Origin: Micromonospora halophytica
GTDB lineage: Bacteria > Actinomycetota > Actinomycetes > Mycobacteriales > Micromonosporaceae
Assembly: GCF_900090245.1 (NCBI RefSeq)
Contig: NZ_FMDN01000001.1
Span: 222,241 to 286,240, forward strand
Reading direction: 5' to 3'
Length of the DNA stretch: 64,000 bases
The notes below the pieces were generated by a model. That model did no database searches and had not been told where the DNA came from. It saw only the letters and a list, made by a program, of their open reading frames with translations. Shown piece after piece: positions 42,238 to 50,671 of this stretch. The number at the start of each line of letters is the position of its first letter. The first letter of the stretch is position 1. Position numbers and translations under genes: made by a program.

Positions 42238-44091
42238 ATGAGTCAACCGCGCTCGCGCGGTCGGGCCCTGCTGCGTCACCTCGCCGCGCCGGCCCTCGCG
42301 CTGGCCGTCGTGGCCAGCCTGCCCGCCACCGGACGGCCCGGACCGCAACCGGCCGCCACCGACGACACCGCCGGTCTCGTCCCGGTCGCCGTCTCCTACG
42401 CCGCGCCCCGCGGCGGTGAGATCAAGGGCCAGTTCCTCAGCTACAACGACTTCCACGGCGCCATCGACCCGCCCGGTGGCAGCGGCGCCGCGGTCAACGG
42501 CACCCCGGCCGGCGGCGTGGAGTACCTCGCCACCTGGCTGAGGAAGCTGCGCGCCGAGGCGAAGGCCGAGGGACGGGGCACCACCACCGTCGGCGCCGGC
42601 GACCTGATCGGCGGCACCCCGCTGGTCAGCGCCGCCTTCCACGACGAGCCGACGATCGAGCTGATGGACGAGGTCGGGCTGGACATCAGCTCGGTCGGCA
42701 ACCACGAGTTCGACGAGGGCGTCGACGAGCTGATCCGGATCAACAAGGGCGGCTGCCACCCGGTCGACGGCTGCGCCGACGGCGACGGGTTCGCCGGCGC
42801 CGGATTCACCTACCTGGCCGCCAACACCATCAGCAAGAAGACCAAGCTGCCGATCCTGCCGCCGGTCGACGTCCGCTTCGTCGGCGGCGTGCCGGTCGGC
42901 TTCGTCGGCGTCACCCTGGAGGGCACGCCGGGCATCGTCAACCCGGCCGGCATCTCCGACGTCACCTTCACCGACGAGGTCCAGACCGCCAACCGGTGGG
43001 GCGGGCTGCTGAAGCTCTTCGGCGTCAAGGCGATGGTGCTGCTGGTGCACGAGGGCGGGGCCCAGAGCCCGCCGCCGAGCGCCCCGGGCGTCTCCGACTG
43101 CGCCAACTTCTCCGGCCCCATCGTGGACATCGTGCGCGGCCTGCGGCCCGAGTTCGGCGTCGTGGTCTCCGGGCACACCCACCGCTTCTACTCCTGCTCG
43201 CTGCCGAACTCCTCCGGCGCGCAGAGCGTGGTCACCAGCGCCGGCAGCAACGGCCAGCTGATCACCGACATCGACTACTCGCTGGACCGACGCACCGGCC
43301 GGTTCACCAGCATCACCGCGAAGAACGTGATCGTGGAGAACGGCGTCCGCAACGCCGACGGCACCTGGCAGCAGAGCGCCCCCGGCGTCTACGCCCGCAA
43401 CCCGGACCTGGTCGACCCGGGCGCGAAGGCGCTGGCCGACAAGTACCGGGCGGCGGTCGCCCCGATCGCCAACCGGGTGGTCGGCAGGATCAGCGCGGAC
43501 ATCGTCCGCGACGCCCGCCCGAACGGGGAGAGCCCACTCGGTGACGTGATCGCCGACGCGCAGCTCGCGTACACCAGGGGCGACGGGGCGCAGCTCGCGC
43601 TGATGAACCCGGGCGGGGTCCGGGCCTCCCTGTCGTACGCGGCGTCGGCCGGGGGCGAGGCCCCGGGCGAGGTGACGTACGGCGAGGCGTTCACCACCCA
43701 GCCGTTCAACAACCTCGTGGTCACCCAGACGCTGACCGGCGCGCAGCTCAGGAACGTGCTGGAGCAGCAGTTCGTCGGCTTCAACGGGCAGACCACCCAG
43801 CGGATCCTCCAGCCCTCCGCCGGGCTGACCTACTCCTACGACACCACCGCCCCGGTTGGCTCCCGGGTCAGCGCGCTGGCGCTGGACGGCGTCCCGGTCG
43901 ACCCGGCGACCAGCTACCGGGTCACCACGAACGACTTCCTCGCCAACGGCGGGGACGGGTTCACCGAACTGAAGGCGGGCACCGGTCGCACCACCGCTCC
44001 CGGCTTCGACGTGGACGCGCTGATCGCGTACCTGGGCGCCGGCGTGCCGGTGGCGCCGGGTCCGGCCGACCGGATCACCCGGCTGGGCTGA
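42238..44091 (+). CDS. Secreted 5'-nucleotidase / metallophosphatase (UshA/NTE type)
   Basis: The 617-aa protein has a signal peptide (AAPALALAVVASLPATGR), a calcineurin-like phosphoesterase domain with NDFHG at 70-74, GNHEFD at 154-159 and GHTH at 312-315, and a C-terminal 5'-nucleotidase domain (NPGGVRASL, TQPFNNLVV, TNDFLANGGDGF). It should release phosphate and nucleosides from extracellular nucleotides. ATG 42238 follows GGGAG. It ends in a perfect 16-bp hairpin and stands alone. Confidence 0.93.
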   Translation: MSQPRSRGRALLRHLAAPALALAVVASLPATGRPGPQPAATDDTAGLVPVAVSYAAPRGGEIKGQFLSYNDFHGAIDPPGGSGAAVNGTPAGGVEYLATWLRKLRAEAKAEGRGTTTVGAGDLIGGTPLVSAAFHDEPTIELMDEVGLDISSVGNHEFDEGVDELIRINKGGCHPVDGCADGDGFAGAGFTYLAANTISKKTKLPILPPVDVRFVGGVPVGFVGVTLEGTPGIVNPAGISDVTFTDEVQTANRWGGLLKLFGVKAMVLLVHEGGAQSPPPSAPGVSDCANFSGPIVDIVRGLRPEFGVVVSGHTHRFYSCSLPNSSGAQSVVTSAGSNGQLITDIDYSLDRRTGRFTSITAKNVIVENGVRNADGTWQQSAPGVYARNPDLVDPGAKALADKYRAAVAPIANRVVGRISADIVRDARPNGESPLGDVIADAQLAYTRGDGAQLALMNPGGVRASLSYAASAGGEAPGEVTYGEAFTTQPFNNLVVTQTLTGAQLRNVLEQQFVGFNGQTTQRILQPSAGLTYSYDTTAPVGSRVSALALDGVPVDPATSYRVTTNDFLANGGDGFTELKAGTGRTTAPGFDVDALIAYLGAGVPVAPGPADRITRLG

Positions 44092-44093
44092 GC

Positions 44094-44133
44094 GGACGTG
44101 GCACGGCCCGGGCACCAGGGCCGTGCCACGTCC
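44094..44133 (+). terminator. Terminator of the 5'-nucleotidase gene
   Basis: GGACGTGGCACGGCCC (44094-44109) pairs perfectly with GGGCCGTGCCACGTCC (44118-44133) around 8 nt, 2 bp after the stop codon. It isolates the gene from the chorismate mutase leader that follows. Confidence 0.7.
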
Positions 44134-44151
44134 CACGTGTTGGCGGTTTCC

Positions 44152-44181
44152 TTGCGCGGCCGCCCCGGCGGTCGGCATACT
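44152..44181 (+). promoter_or_regulatory. Promoter of the chorismate mutase leader
   Basis: TTGCGC (44152-44157) and CATACT (44176-44181) are separated by 18 bp. The -10 box ends 6 nt before GTG 44188, so transcription would begin at or next to the start codon and the leader ORF would be translated from a leaderless mRNA. Confidence 0.6.
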
Positions 44182-44187
44182 CGACCC

Positions 44188-44253
44188 GTGTTCGGTCAGC
44201 GCATCTTCTTTTACTACGGCACCGGGAGTCCGGCAGCCGTGGGTCGCGCCTGA
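44188..44253 (+). CDS. 21-codon Phe/Tyr leader peptide upstream of chorismate mutase
   Basis: GTG 44188 opens a 21-codon frame that reads FGQRIFFYYG over codons 2-11 and ends at TGA 44251. Three Phe and two Tyr codons, four of them consecutive (44206-44217), precede a gene of Phe/Tyr synthesis. A 17-bp hairpin follows 13 nt after the stop. This is the layout of an amino-acid attenuator: stalled ribosomes at scarce Phe/Tyr codons would free downstream RNA to form an antiterminator. The promoter places the start codon at the transcript 5' end. It is too short for standard gene callers. The peptide itself is probably not functional after synthesis. Confidence 0.7.
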   Translation: MFGQRIFFYYGTGSPAAVGRA

Positions 44254-44303
44254 TCGACAGACCTACGAGAAAGCCCCGGGCTCCTGGAGCCCGGGGCTTT
44301 CTC
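44225..44303 (+). promoter_or_regulatory. Attenuator: terminator hairpin and possible antiterminator
   Basis: GAGAAAGCCCCGGGCTC (44267-44283) pairs perfectly with 44287-44303, a 17-bp stem with a tight loop, although no U-run follows. GGAGTCCGG (44225-44233), just downstream of the Phe/Tyr codons, can pair with CCGGGCTCC (44276-44284) over 9 bp including one G-U pair, which would break the hairpin. The two structures are mutually exclusive, as in known attenuators. Pairing was worked out by eye. Confidence 0.6.
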
Positions 44304-44350
44304 CGTTCCGGGATCCCGACACCGGGCACGACGTCAGGAAGGTACGACCG

Positions 44351-44695
44351 ATGATGACAGACGTGGCGGAACAGAGCGGCGAGACGACGGGCGCACGGGC
44401 GGGCGGGGCCGGCGGCGACACCACGGCCCGCTTCGGCACCGACGAGCCGGGGGCGGCAGCGCGGATCGCCGCCATCCGGGAGCGCATCGACGAGATCGAC
44501 CGGACGATGATCGCGCTCTGGCAGGAACGCGCCGAGCTGTCCCGGGAGGTCGGCACCACCCGGATGGCCTCCGGCGGCACCCGCCTCGTGCTCTCCCGGG
44601 AGCGGGAGATCCTGGAACGCTTCCGGCACGCGCTCGGCGCGGACGGCACCCAGCTCGCCCTGCTGCTGCTGCGGGCCGGCCGCGGGCCGCTGTGA
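44351..44695 (+). CDS. aroQ: Chorismate mutase, AroQ type (Mycobacterium-like, DAHP-synthase-activated class)
   Basis: The 114-aa protein converts chorismate to prephenate, the branch step to Phe and Tyr. The helical AroQ core runs from ARIAAIRERIDEIDRTMIAL through ERAELSREVG to the RMASGGTRLV segment and the C-terminal LLLLRAGRGPL. The last two closely resemble M. tuberculosis Rv0948c, a weak enzyme that is activated in complex with DAHP synthase. A Gly/Thr-rich N-terminal 30 residues is extra. ATG 44351 has an AGGAAGG ribosome site 8 nt away. Expression is probably controlled by the Phe/Tyr leader and hairpin upstream. No other aromatic gene is in the window. Confidence 0.93.
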   Translation: MMTDVAEQSGETTGARAGGAGGDTTARFGTDEPGAAARIAAIRERIDEIDRTMIALWQERAELSREVGTTRMASGGTRLVLSREREILERFRHALGADGTQLALLLLRAGRGPL

Positions 44696-44804
44696 CGACT
44701 GGTCGTGCCACCGGCAGCCGGGCGGGACGCCCGGCCCGCCGTGGCACGGCGTACCCCTGAAGGTCCTGACCGCCCCGCCGGGTCGGCGTGGCCCCGGAAA
44801 CGAC

Positions 44805-44845
44805 GAACCGCCTGCCGGCCTCACACGGAGGCCGGCAGGCGGTTC
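44805..44845. terminator. Terminator of opp operon 2
   Basis: An 18-bp perfect stem, GAACCGCCTGCCGGCCTC (44805-44822) with 44828-44845, loop of 5 nt, lies 7 bp downstream of the oppF2 stop on the minus strand. It is also 109 bp after the convergent chorismate mutase gene. Confidence 0.7.
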
Positions 44846-44852
44846 GGTCGGA

Positions 44853-45866
44853 TCACACCTCGTGGGTGGCGACGATCTCCCGCTTCTCCGCGAAGTGGCA
44901 GGCGCTCGGGTGGTCCGAGCCCTGCCGGATCTCCAGCAGCGGCGGCTGCTCGGCGCAGATGTCCTGCGCCTTCCAGCACCGGGTCCGGAACCGGCAGCCC
45001 GAGGGCGGGCTGATCGGGGAGGGGACGTCACCGCTGAGCCGGATGATCGTCTTGTTCTCCCGCAGCGTCGGGTCCGGCACCGGCACCGCCGACAGCAGCG
45101 CCTGGGTGTACGGGTGGGTCGGCCGCTCGTAGATCTCGTCCTCGGTGCCGATCTCGACGATCTTGCCGAGGTACATCACCGCGACCCGGTCGGAGAGGTG
45201 CCGCACCACCGACAGGTCGTGGGCGATGAAGACGTACGACAGGCCGAACTCGCGCTGGAGCTTCTCCAGCAGGTTCATCACCTGCGCCTGGATCGACACG
45301 TCCAGGGCCGAGACCGGCTCGTCGCAGATGATGACCTCGGGCCGCAGGGCGAGCGCCCGGGCGATGCCGATGCGCTGCCGCTGGCCGCCGGAGAACTGGT
45401 GCGGGTACCGGTTGATGTGCTCCGGGTTGAGGCCGACCAGGTCGAGCAGTTCCTTGACCTTGTCCCGGCGGCTGCCCTTCGGCGCCACCTCCGAGTGGAT
45501 CTCGAACGGCTCGCCGACCAGGTCACCGACCGTCATCCGCGGGTTGAGCGAGGTGTACGGGTCCTGCATGACCAGCTGGATCTGGCGACGCAGCCGGCGC
45601 AGCGCGCCGCCGGACAGCTTGGAGATGTCCTGGCCCTTGAAGGCCACGGAGCCGGCGGTCGGCTTCTCCAGGTTCATCAGAACCCGGCTCAACGTCGACT
45701 TGCCGCAACCCGACTCGCCCACCACGCCCAGCGTCTCGCCGGCCTTCAGGTCGAAGGAGACGCCGTCGACGGCCTTGACGTGACCGATGGTCTTCTTGAA
45801 CACCACACCCCGGGTCACCGGGTAGTGCTTGACCAGGTCACGTACCTCGAGGATGTTCTCAGTCAC
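44853..45866 (-). CDS. Oligopeptide ABC transporter ATPase, OppF type (operon 2)
   Basis: The 337-aa ATPase is intact: Walker A GESGCGKS near residue 49, Q-loop [14 protein letters not shown], signature [15 protein letters not shown], Walker [14 protein letters not shown]-loop IAHDLSVV and the Cys-rich C-terminal domain ([18 protein letters not shown]). It pairs with OppD. It overlaps oppD2 by 8 nt. As the closest paralogue of the broken OppF of operon 1, it could in principle also serve that transporter (inference). Confidence 0.96.
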   Translation of the reverse strand: MTENILEVRDLVKHYPVTRGVVFKKTIGHVKAVDGVSFDLKAGETLGVVGESGCGKSTLSRVLMNLEKPTAGSVAFKGQDISKLSGGALRRLRRQIQLVMQDPYTSLNPRMTVGDLVGEPFEIHSEVAPKGSRRDKVKELLDLVGLNPEHINRYPHQFSGGQRQRIGIARALALRPEVIICDEPVSALDVSIQAQVMNLLEKLQREFGLSYVFIAHDLSVVRHLSDRVAVMYLGKIVEIGTEDEIYERPTHPYTQALLSAVPVPDPTLRENKTIIRLSGDVPSPISPPSGCRFRTRCWKAQDICAEQPPLLEIRQGSDHPSACHFAEKREIVATHEV

Positions 45867-46902
45867 GGTTCACCAGCTCCTCGGCGAAGTGGCAGGCGCT
45901 GGCCCGACCGGCGCCGATCTGCAGCAACGGGGGGAGCTTCTCGCGGCACACCGGCTGCGCCATGGCGCAGCGCGGGTTGAACGGGCAGCCCGGCGGGATG
46001 TTCATCAGGTTCGGCGGGAGGCCCTTGATGGTGCGGAGCTGCTGCCCCTTCTCGTCCAGTCGCGGGATCGAGTCGAGCAGGCCGAGGGTGTACGGGTGCG
46101 CCGGCTTGGCGTACAGGTCGTAGACATCGGCTTCCTCGACGATCCGGCCGGCGTACATGACCGCGATCCGGTCCGCGACGTCGGCGACCACGCCGAGGTC
46201 GTGGGTGATCAGGATCATGCCCATCCGCCGCTCCCGCTGGAGCTCGCCGAGCAGGTCCATGATCTGGGCCTGCACGGTCACGTCCAGCGCGGTGGTCGGC
46301 TCGTCCGCGATCAGCACCTCCGGGTCGAGGGCCAGCGACATCGCGATCATCGCGCGCTGCCGCATGCCACCGGAGAACTGGTGCGGGAAGTTGTTGAACC
46401 GACCCTTGGCGTTCGGGATCTTGACCTGGTCGAGCATCTCGATCGCGCGCTTCTTGGCGTCCGCGCGGCTCATGCCGCGACGGATCCGGAACTGCTCGGC
46501 GATCTGGAACCCGACGGTGAAGACCGGGTTCAGCGCGGAGAGCGAGTCCTGGAAGATCATCGCGATGCCCTCGCCACGGATGCGGCGGCGCTCCTCGGCG
46601 GACATCTTGAGCATGTCCTTGCCGTGGAAGCGGACCTGGCCGCCGGTGACGAAGCCGGGCGGCATGTCGAGGATGCCCATGATGGTCTGCGCGGTGACGC
46701 TCTTGCCGGAGCCGGATTCGCCGAGCACGGCGAGGGTCTCCCCCGCGTCGACGTGGTACGTGACCCCGTTGATGACCTTGGCGACGCCGTCCCGGGTGCG
46801 GAACTCCACCCGCAGGTCGTCGACCTCGAGCAGCCGGCCGGAGGGGCGGCCGGATCCGTCGGCGCCCGGCGCGGACTGCTCGGACACGAGAATGTCGGAC
46901 AA
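45859..46902 (-). CDS. Oligopeptide ABC transporter ATPase, OppD type (operon 2)
   Basis: The 347-aa ATPase has Walker A GESGSGKS, signature [12 protein letters not shown], Walker [13 protein letters not shown] and H-loop ITHDLGVV, plus the C-terminal [18 protein letters not shown] oligopeptide domain with conserved cysteines. The start is a TTG (46902) that follows a GGGGAG ribosome site at 6-nt spacing; an in-frame GTG six codons later is less well placed. It is 11 bp downstream of oppC2. Confidence 0.95.
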   Translation of the reverse strand: MSDILVSEQSAPGADGSGRPSGRLLEVDDLRVEFRTRDGVAKVINGVTYHVDAGETLAVLGESGSGKSVTAQTIMGILDMPPGFVTGGQVRFHGKDMLKMSAEERRRIRGEGIAMIFQDSLSALNPVFTVGFQIAEQFRIRRGMSRADAKKRAIEMLDQVKIPNAKGRFNNFPHQFSGGMRQRAMIAMSLALDPEVLIADEPTTALDVTVQAQIMDLLGELQRERRMGMILITHDLGVVADVADRIAVMYAGRIVEEADVYDLYAKPAHPYTLGLLDSIPRLDEKGQQLRTIKGLPPNLMNIPPGCPFNPRCAMAQPVCREKLPPLLQIGAGRASACHFAEELVNRD

Positions 46903-46913
46903 CTCAGTCTCCC

Positions 46914-47885
46914 CTATCGGAGCTTCGGGTCGAGGGCCTCGCGGACAGCCTCACCGAGCATGACGAAGCTCAGCACGGCGGTGACGAGGAACGCGGAGGG
47001 GAAGAAGAGCAGGAACGGCGACGGCCGCAGGTAGTTCTGCGCTTCGTTGATCATGATTCCCCACGAGACCACCGGGCTCTTCAGGCCGATGCCCAGGAAG
47101 GAGAGCGTGGCCTCCGCGCCGATGAACGAGCCGACCATGATCGTGCCGTACACCAGCAGCGGCGCCAGGCAGTTCGGCAGCAGGTGCTTGATGATGATCC
47201 GGCTGGTGCTGGCGCCCATGGCCCGCGCCGCGACGATGTAGTCGGCCTCCTTGTTGGCCAGCACCGAGGAGCGCATCAGCCGCATGACCACCGGCCAGCC
47301 CAGCAGGACCAGGGACGCGATGACCAGGCCCTTGATCTCCCATGCGCTGTTGTCGCTGCCGGCACCGTTGAAGGTGGTCAGGATGACGATGGCGCCGAGC
47401 ACGAAGGGCAGGCCGAAGAAGATGTCGGCGATCCGGGAGAGCAGGGCGTCGACCCAGCCGCCCCGGTAGCCGGCGATGATGCCCATCGTCCCGCCGATCA
47501 GCATGACGCCGGTCACCGAGAGCAGCGACACCACGATCGACGCGTTGGCGCCGTGGATCACCCGGGCGAACACGTCACGACCCTGCACGTCGTAGCCGAA
47601 CCAGGCGTCGCCCGAGGGCTCCACCCGGCTGCGGGACAGCGAGCCGTTGTACGGGTCACTGGAGGTGAAGAGCGACGGGAAGACCGCCATCACCACGAAG
47701 ATCAGGATGAACGTGGCGGAGATCCAGAACAGCGGCTTGCGCCGCAGGTCCCGCCAGGCGTCGCCGAGCAGGCCGCGGGGCTTCTCCTTGCTCGCCTCCG
47801 GCTGGCCCGGGGTCGCCGGCGCCATCTCGGTCGGGTTCTCCGGTCGGGGGGTGCTGACGACGGAAGCGGCACTCGGGTCACTCAT
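46914..47885 (-). CDS. Oligopeptide ABC transporter permease, OppC type (operon 2)
   Basis: The 323-aa protein has a cytoplasmic N-terminus of about 45 residues, a first helix after LRRKPLFWISATFILIFVVM, five more helices and the EAA loop (DYIVAARAMGASTSRIIIKHL). Its ATG 47885 overlaps the TGA of a 27-codon mini-cistron that starts inside the oppB2 stop. The segment GDAWRDLRRKP is shared with operon 1, showing common descent. Confidence 0.95.
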   Translation of the reverse strand: MSDPSAASVVSTPRPENPTEMAPATPGQPEASKEKPRGLLGDAWRDLRRKPLFWISATFILIFVVMAVFPSLFTSSDPYNGSLSRSRVEPSGDAWFGYDVQGRDVFARVIHGANASIVVSLLSVTGVMLIGGTMGIIAGYRGGWVDALLSRIADIFFGLPFVLGAIVILTTFNGAGSDNSAWEIKGLVIASLVLLGWPVVMRLMRSSVLANKEADYIVAARAMGASTSRIIIKHLLPNCLAPLLVYGTIMVGSFIGAEATLSFLGIGLKSPVVSWGIMINEAQNYLRPSPFLLFFPSAFLVTAVLSFVMLGEAVREALDPKLR

Positions 47886-47965
47886 GCCTGCACCTCGCTA
47901 CGGTCGGCACGGGCAGGGGTCCCCGCGCACGCGGAAATGATCATTCGTTCGCTTCGCTCACTCAT
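47882..47965 (-). CDS. 27-codon mini-cistron bridging oppB2 and oppC2
   Basis: ATG 47965 overlaps the end of oppB2 in the same ATGAGTGA arrangement as in operon 1, and the TGA at 47882 overlaps the oppC2 start (ATGA). The frame begins MSERSE and ends RSEVQA, so it equals the MSERSEVPA mini-cistron of operon 1 with an 18-codon insertion that preserves the frame. No stop codon occurs in the 84 nt. This pattern argues for selection on continuous translation across the gap. Confidence 0.5.
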   Translation of the reverse strand: MSERSERMIISACAGTPARADRSEVQA

Positions 47966-48884
47966 AGCGAATCCTCGGGTCCAGAGCGGCGTAGAGCAGG
48001 TCGACCAGCAGGTTCATCAGCAGGTAGACGAGCACCAGGACCACGACGATCGAGACAACCGTAGCGCTCTCCTTGGTGACGATCGCCCGGAGGACCTGGC
48101 GGCCGATGCCGTTGACGCCGAAGATGCCCTCGGTGATGATCGCGCCGCCCATCAGGGCACCGAGGTCGGTGCCGAGCAGGGTCACCACCGGGATCAGGGA
48201 GTTGCGCAGCAGGTGGATGCCGACCACCCGGCGCATGGGCAGGCCCTTGGCGATCGCGGTGCGCACGTAGTCGGCGCGACGGTTCTCCGCGATGCTGGTG
48301 CGCGCCACCCGGGCGACGTACGCCATCGACGCGCTGCCGAGCACGAAGCCCGGGAGAATCAGTTCTGTGAAGCGCATCTCACTGGACACCGTCGGCTTGA
48401 CGATCTCCCACTGCACGCCGAAGAGCCACTGGAGCACGAAGCCGACGACGAAGACCGGCAGCGCGATGAGGAACAGGGTGCTGATCAGGACCAGGTTGTC
48501 CAGGAAGCCGTTACGCCGCAGACCGGTGAGCACACCGGCGGTGAGGCCGATGACGGCCTCGATGAGCAGGGCGACCGCGGCCAGCTTCAACGTGTTGGGG
48601 TACGACGTCGCGATGATGTCGTTCACGGAGCGGCCGGACCAGGTCGAACCGAAGTCCCCCATGAAGAGGTTCTTCATGTAGATGGCGTACTGCACGAAGA
48701 ACGGCTCGTCCAGGTGGTACTTCTCGGTCATCGCGGCTACGTAGTTCTCCGGGCAGGCACGGTCACCGCACTTGCCGGCGAACGGGTCTCCCGGAACCGC
48801 CCAGACGAGCGAGTAGATCATCAATGTCGTCCCGATGAAGACCGGCACGAGTTGGAGCAGCCGTCTCAACAGATAACGGCCCAT
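47958..48884 (-). CDS. Oligopeptide ABC transporter permease, OppB type (operon 2)
   Basis: The 308-aa six-helix permease (MGRYLLRRLLQLVPVFIGTT) has the EAA loop DYVRTAIAKGLPMRRVVGIHL and ends ALDPRIRYE, the same as its operon 1 paralogue. An extracellular loop contains two cysteines (KCGDRACPENY) absent from the paralogue. ATG 48884 is the natural start; the longer frame to 48962 is not conserved. It lies 146 bp after the SBP gene, behind a hairpin. Confidence 0.95.
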   Translation of the reverse strand: MGRYLLRRLLQLVPVFIGTTLMIYSLVWAVPGDPFAGKCGDRACPENYVAAMTEKYHLDEPFFVQYAIYMKNLFMGDFGSTWSGRSVNDIIATSYPNTLKLAAVALLIEAVIGLTAGVLTGLRRNGFLDNLVLISTLFLIALPVFVVGFVLQWLFGVQWEIVKPTVSSEMRFTELILPGFVLGSASMAYVARVARTSIAENRRADYVRTAIAKGLPMRRVVGIHLLRNSLIPVVTLLGTDLGALMGGAIITEGIFGVNGIGRQVLRAIVTKESATVVSIVVVLVLVYLLMNLLVDLLYAALDPRIRYE

Positions 48885-48976
48885 GGGGTGGTCCTCCAGA
48901 CAGGGGGCGCGTCGGACGGCCGACACGGATGGCGACAACGTGGCGAGGAAGTGTTGTGACACCCCTCGCGGAACGG

Positions 48977-49016
48977 CCCCGGGTCGGGCTCACCGGTAGG
49001 CGAGCCCGACCCGGGG
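48977..49016 (-). terminator. Intercistronic hairpin between SBP and permease genes, operon 2
   Basis: CCCCGGGTCGGGCTC (48977-48991) pairs perfectly with GAGCCCGACCCGGGG (49002-49016). It lies 15 bp after the SBP stop and corresponds in position to the hairpin at 24914 in operon 1. Confidence 0.6.
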
Positions 49017-49030
49017 TCAGACCGTTCGGA

Positions 49031-50671
49031 TCAGAGCTCGACCGAGGTGATGTCGAGCTCGCCGACGTTGGACAGCTCCATCTTCTTGATCTTCTCCGAG
49101 TGGCCGGACTGCTGACCACCGAAGTAGACCGGGATCGACGGGACGTCGTTGTCGATCTTGGCCACGGCCTGCGCGAACAGGTCGTGCGAGGCCTCCAGGC
49201 TCGGGGCGGCGCCGGCCTGCTTGGCCAGGGCGTCAACCTCCGGGTTGCTGTACAGACCGTCGTTCGAGGAACCACCGGTCACGTAGAGCGGGTTGACCCA
49301 GTTCTCCACGTCCGGGTAGTCCTGCTGCCAGCCGGCGCGGTACATGCCGTCCATCTTGTGGGCGTTGATGTTCTGGCGGAAGACCGCGAAGGTCGGCACA
49401 CCGGTGGCGACGGCGTCGATGCCCAGCGTGGTCTTGATCTGCTGCGCGACGGCCTCCATCCACTCCTTGTGGCTGGCGTCAGCGTTGTAGTACAGCTTCA
49501 GCTGGCCCTTGAAGCCACCGGACTTGGCGTACAGCGCCTTGGCCTGCTCCGGGTCGTACTTGCAGGAGGTGCAGTTGCCCGGCTTGGCGCCCGGGGTGAG
49601 CGGGTTGGCCCAGCTGTCGGCCGGCTTGCGGTTGCCGAAGAAGATCTTGTCGCTGATCTCCTGGCGGTTGATCGACAGCGAGATCGCCTTACGCAGGTCC
49701 GCGTTCTTGAAGCGGGCGTCGTAGATCGGGAAGGCGATGATGCCGGTCACCGGGGTGGTGGAGGGGATGGCCCGGTCGCCCAGGTCGTTCTTCCAGTTGT
49801 CACCCGCGAGCGAGGAGACCGGGACCTGCTGCATGAAGTCAAGGTTGCCGGAGACCAGGTCGCTGTAGGCGGCCGTGTCGTCCTGGTACATCTTGACGGT
49901 GACGTCCTTGATCTTCATCTTGTCGCGCAGGGAGTAGTCGTCGAACCGCGTCAGCTTGATCGCGACGTTGGGCTCCCAGGACACGAACTTGACCGGGCCG
50001 TTACCGATCGGGTTCTTGCCGAAGTCCTCCGCCTTGCCGGCGAAGAAGGCGTCCGGCAGCGGCATGAAGGTGCTGTAGCCGAGCTTGGTCGGGAACACGG
50101 CGGTCGGCGCGGCGAGCGTGACCTCGAAGGTCCAGTCGTCGACGACCTTGAGGCCGGACATCTCCTTGGCGGTCGGCTCCGGGGCCTTCTTCGGGCCGTC
50201 GCCGTCCGGGTCGGAGGTGTTGACGTCCGCGAAGCCCGCGATGTCGGCGAAGAAGCTGGCGTTCTGCGCGCCGTTCGGCGAGTACGCGCCCCAGTTCCAG
50301 GCGTCCACGAAGTTCTTGGCCTTGACGACGGTGCCGTCGTGGAACTTCGTGTTCTGCTTGATCTTGATCTTGTAGACCTTGGAGTCGGTCGTCTCGATCG
50401 ACTCGGCCAGCGCGTTCTGCGGCGCGCCACCGTTGTTCGGGTACTCGACCAGGCCGGTGAAGATCCAGTCGATGACCTTGCCGCCACCGGTCTCGGTGGT
50501 GTTCGCCGGAACCAGGGGGTTCTCCGGCTCGTGGCCGTCGACGATGATGCTGCCGTCGGTGGTCTTGGTGGCGTCGCCGCCCTCGTCGCTGCTGCTGGAG
50601 CAGCCGGACGCGATGAGCGCGAATGCCGCGCCCGCGGCGATCGCGCCGCTCGCCCGCTTCGAGACTCTCAT
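49031..50671 (-). CDS. Oligopeptide ABC transporter substrate-binding lipoprotein (operon 2)
   Basis: The 546-aa family 5 solute-binding protein has a lipoprotein signal peptide ending in IASGC with acylated Cys24. Family features include PLVPANTTETGGGKVIDWIF, FHDGTVVKAKNFVDAWNWGA and YRAGWQQDYPDVENWVNPLY. It presents peptides to the permeases encoded downstream. It is paralogous to the protein at 23299, with clear divergence. ATG 50671 has an AGGAGG-type ribosome site. Confidence 0.96.
   Translation of the reverse strand: MRVSKRASGAIAAGAAFALIASGCSSSSDEGGDATKTTDGSIIVDGHEPENPLVPANTTETGGGKVIDWIFTGLVEYPNNGGAPQNALAESIETTDSKVYKIKIKQNTKFHDGTVVKAKNFVDAWNWGAYSPNGAQNASFFADIAGFADVNTSDPDGDGPKKAPEPTAKEMSGLKVVDDWTFEVTLAAPTAVFPTKLGYSTFMPLPDAFFAGKAEDFGKNPIGNGPVKFVSWEPNVAIKLTRFDDYSLRDKMKIKDVTVKMYQDDTAAYSDLVSGNLDFMQQVPVSSLAGDNWKNDLGDRAIPSTTPVTGIIAFPIYDARFKNADLRKAISLSINRQEISDKIFFGNRKPADSWANPLTPGAKPGNCTSCKYDPEQAKALYAKSGGFKGQLKLYYNADASHKEWMEAVAQQIKTTLGIDAVATGVPTFAVFRQNINAHKMDGMYRAGWQQDYPDVENWVNPLYVTGGSSNDGLYSNPEVDALAKQAGAAPSLEASHDLFAQAVAKIDNDVPSIPVYFGGQQSGHSEKIKKMELSNVGELDITSVEL

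Noticed and set aside
44267..44303. Hairpin before chorismate mutase as the terminator of the upstream 5'-nucleotidase gene
   Set aside because: The nucleotidase already has its own perfect 16-bp hairpin at 44094-44133, and a promoter plus leader ORF lie between the two hairpins.
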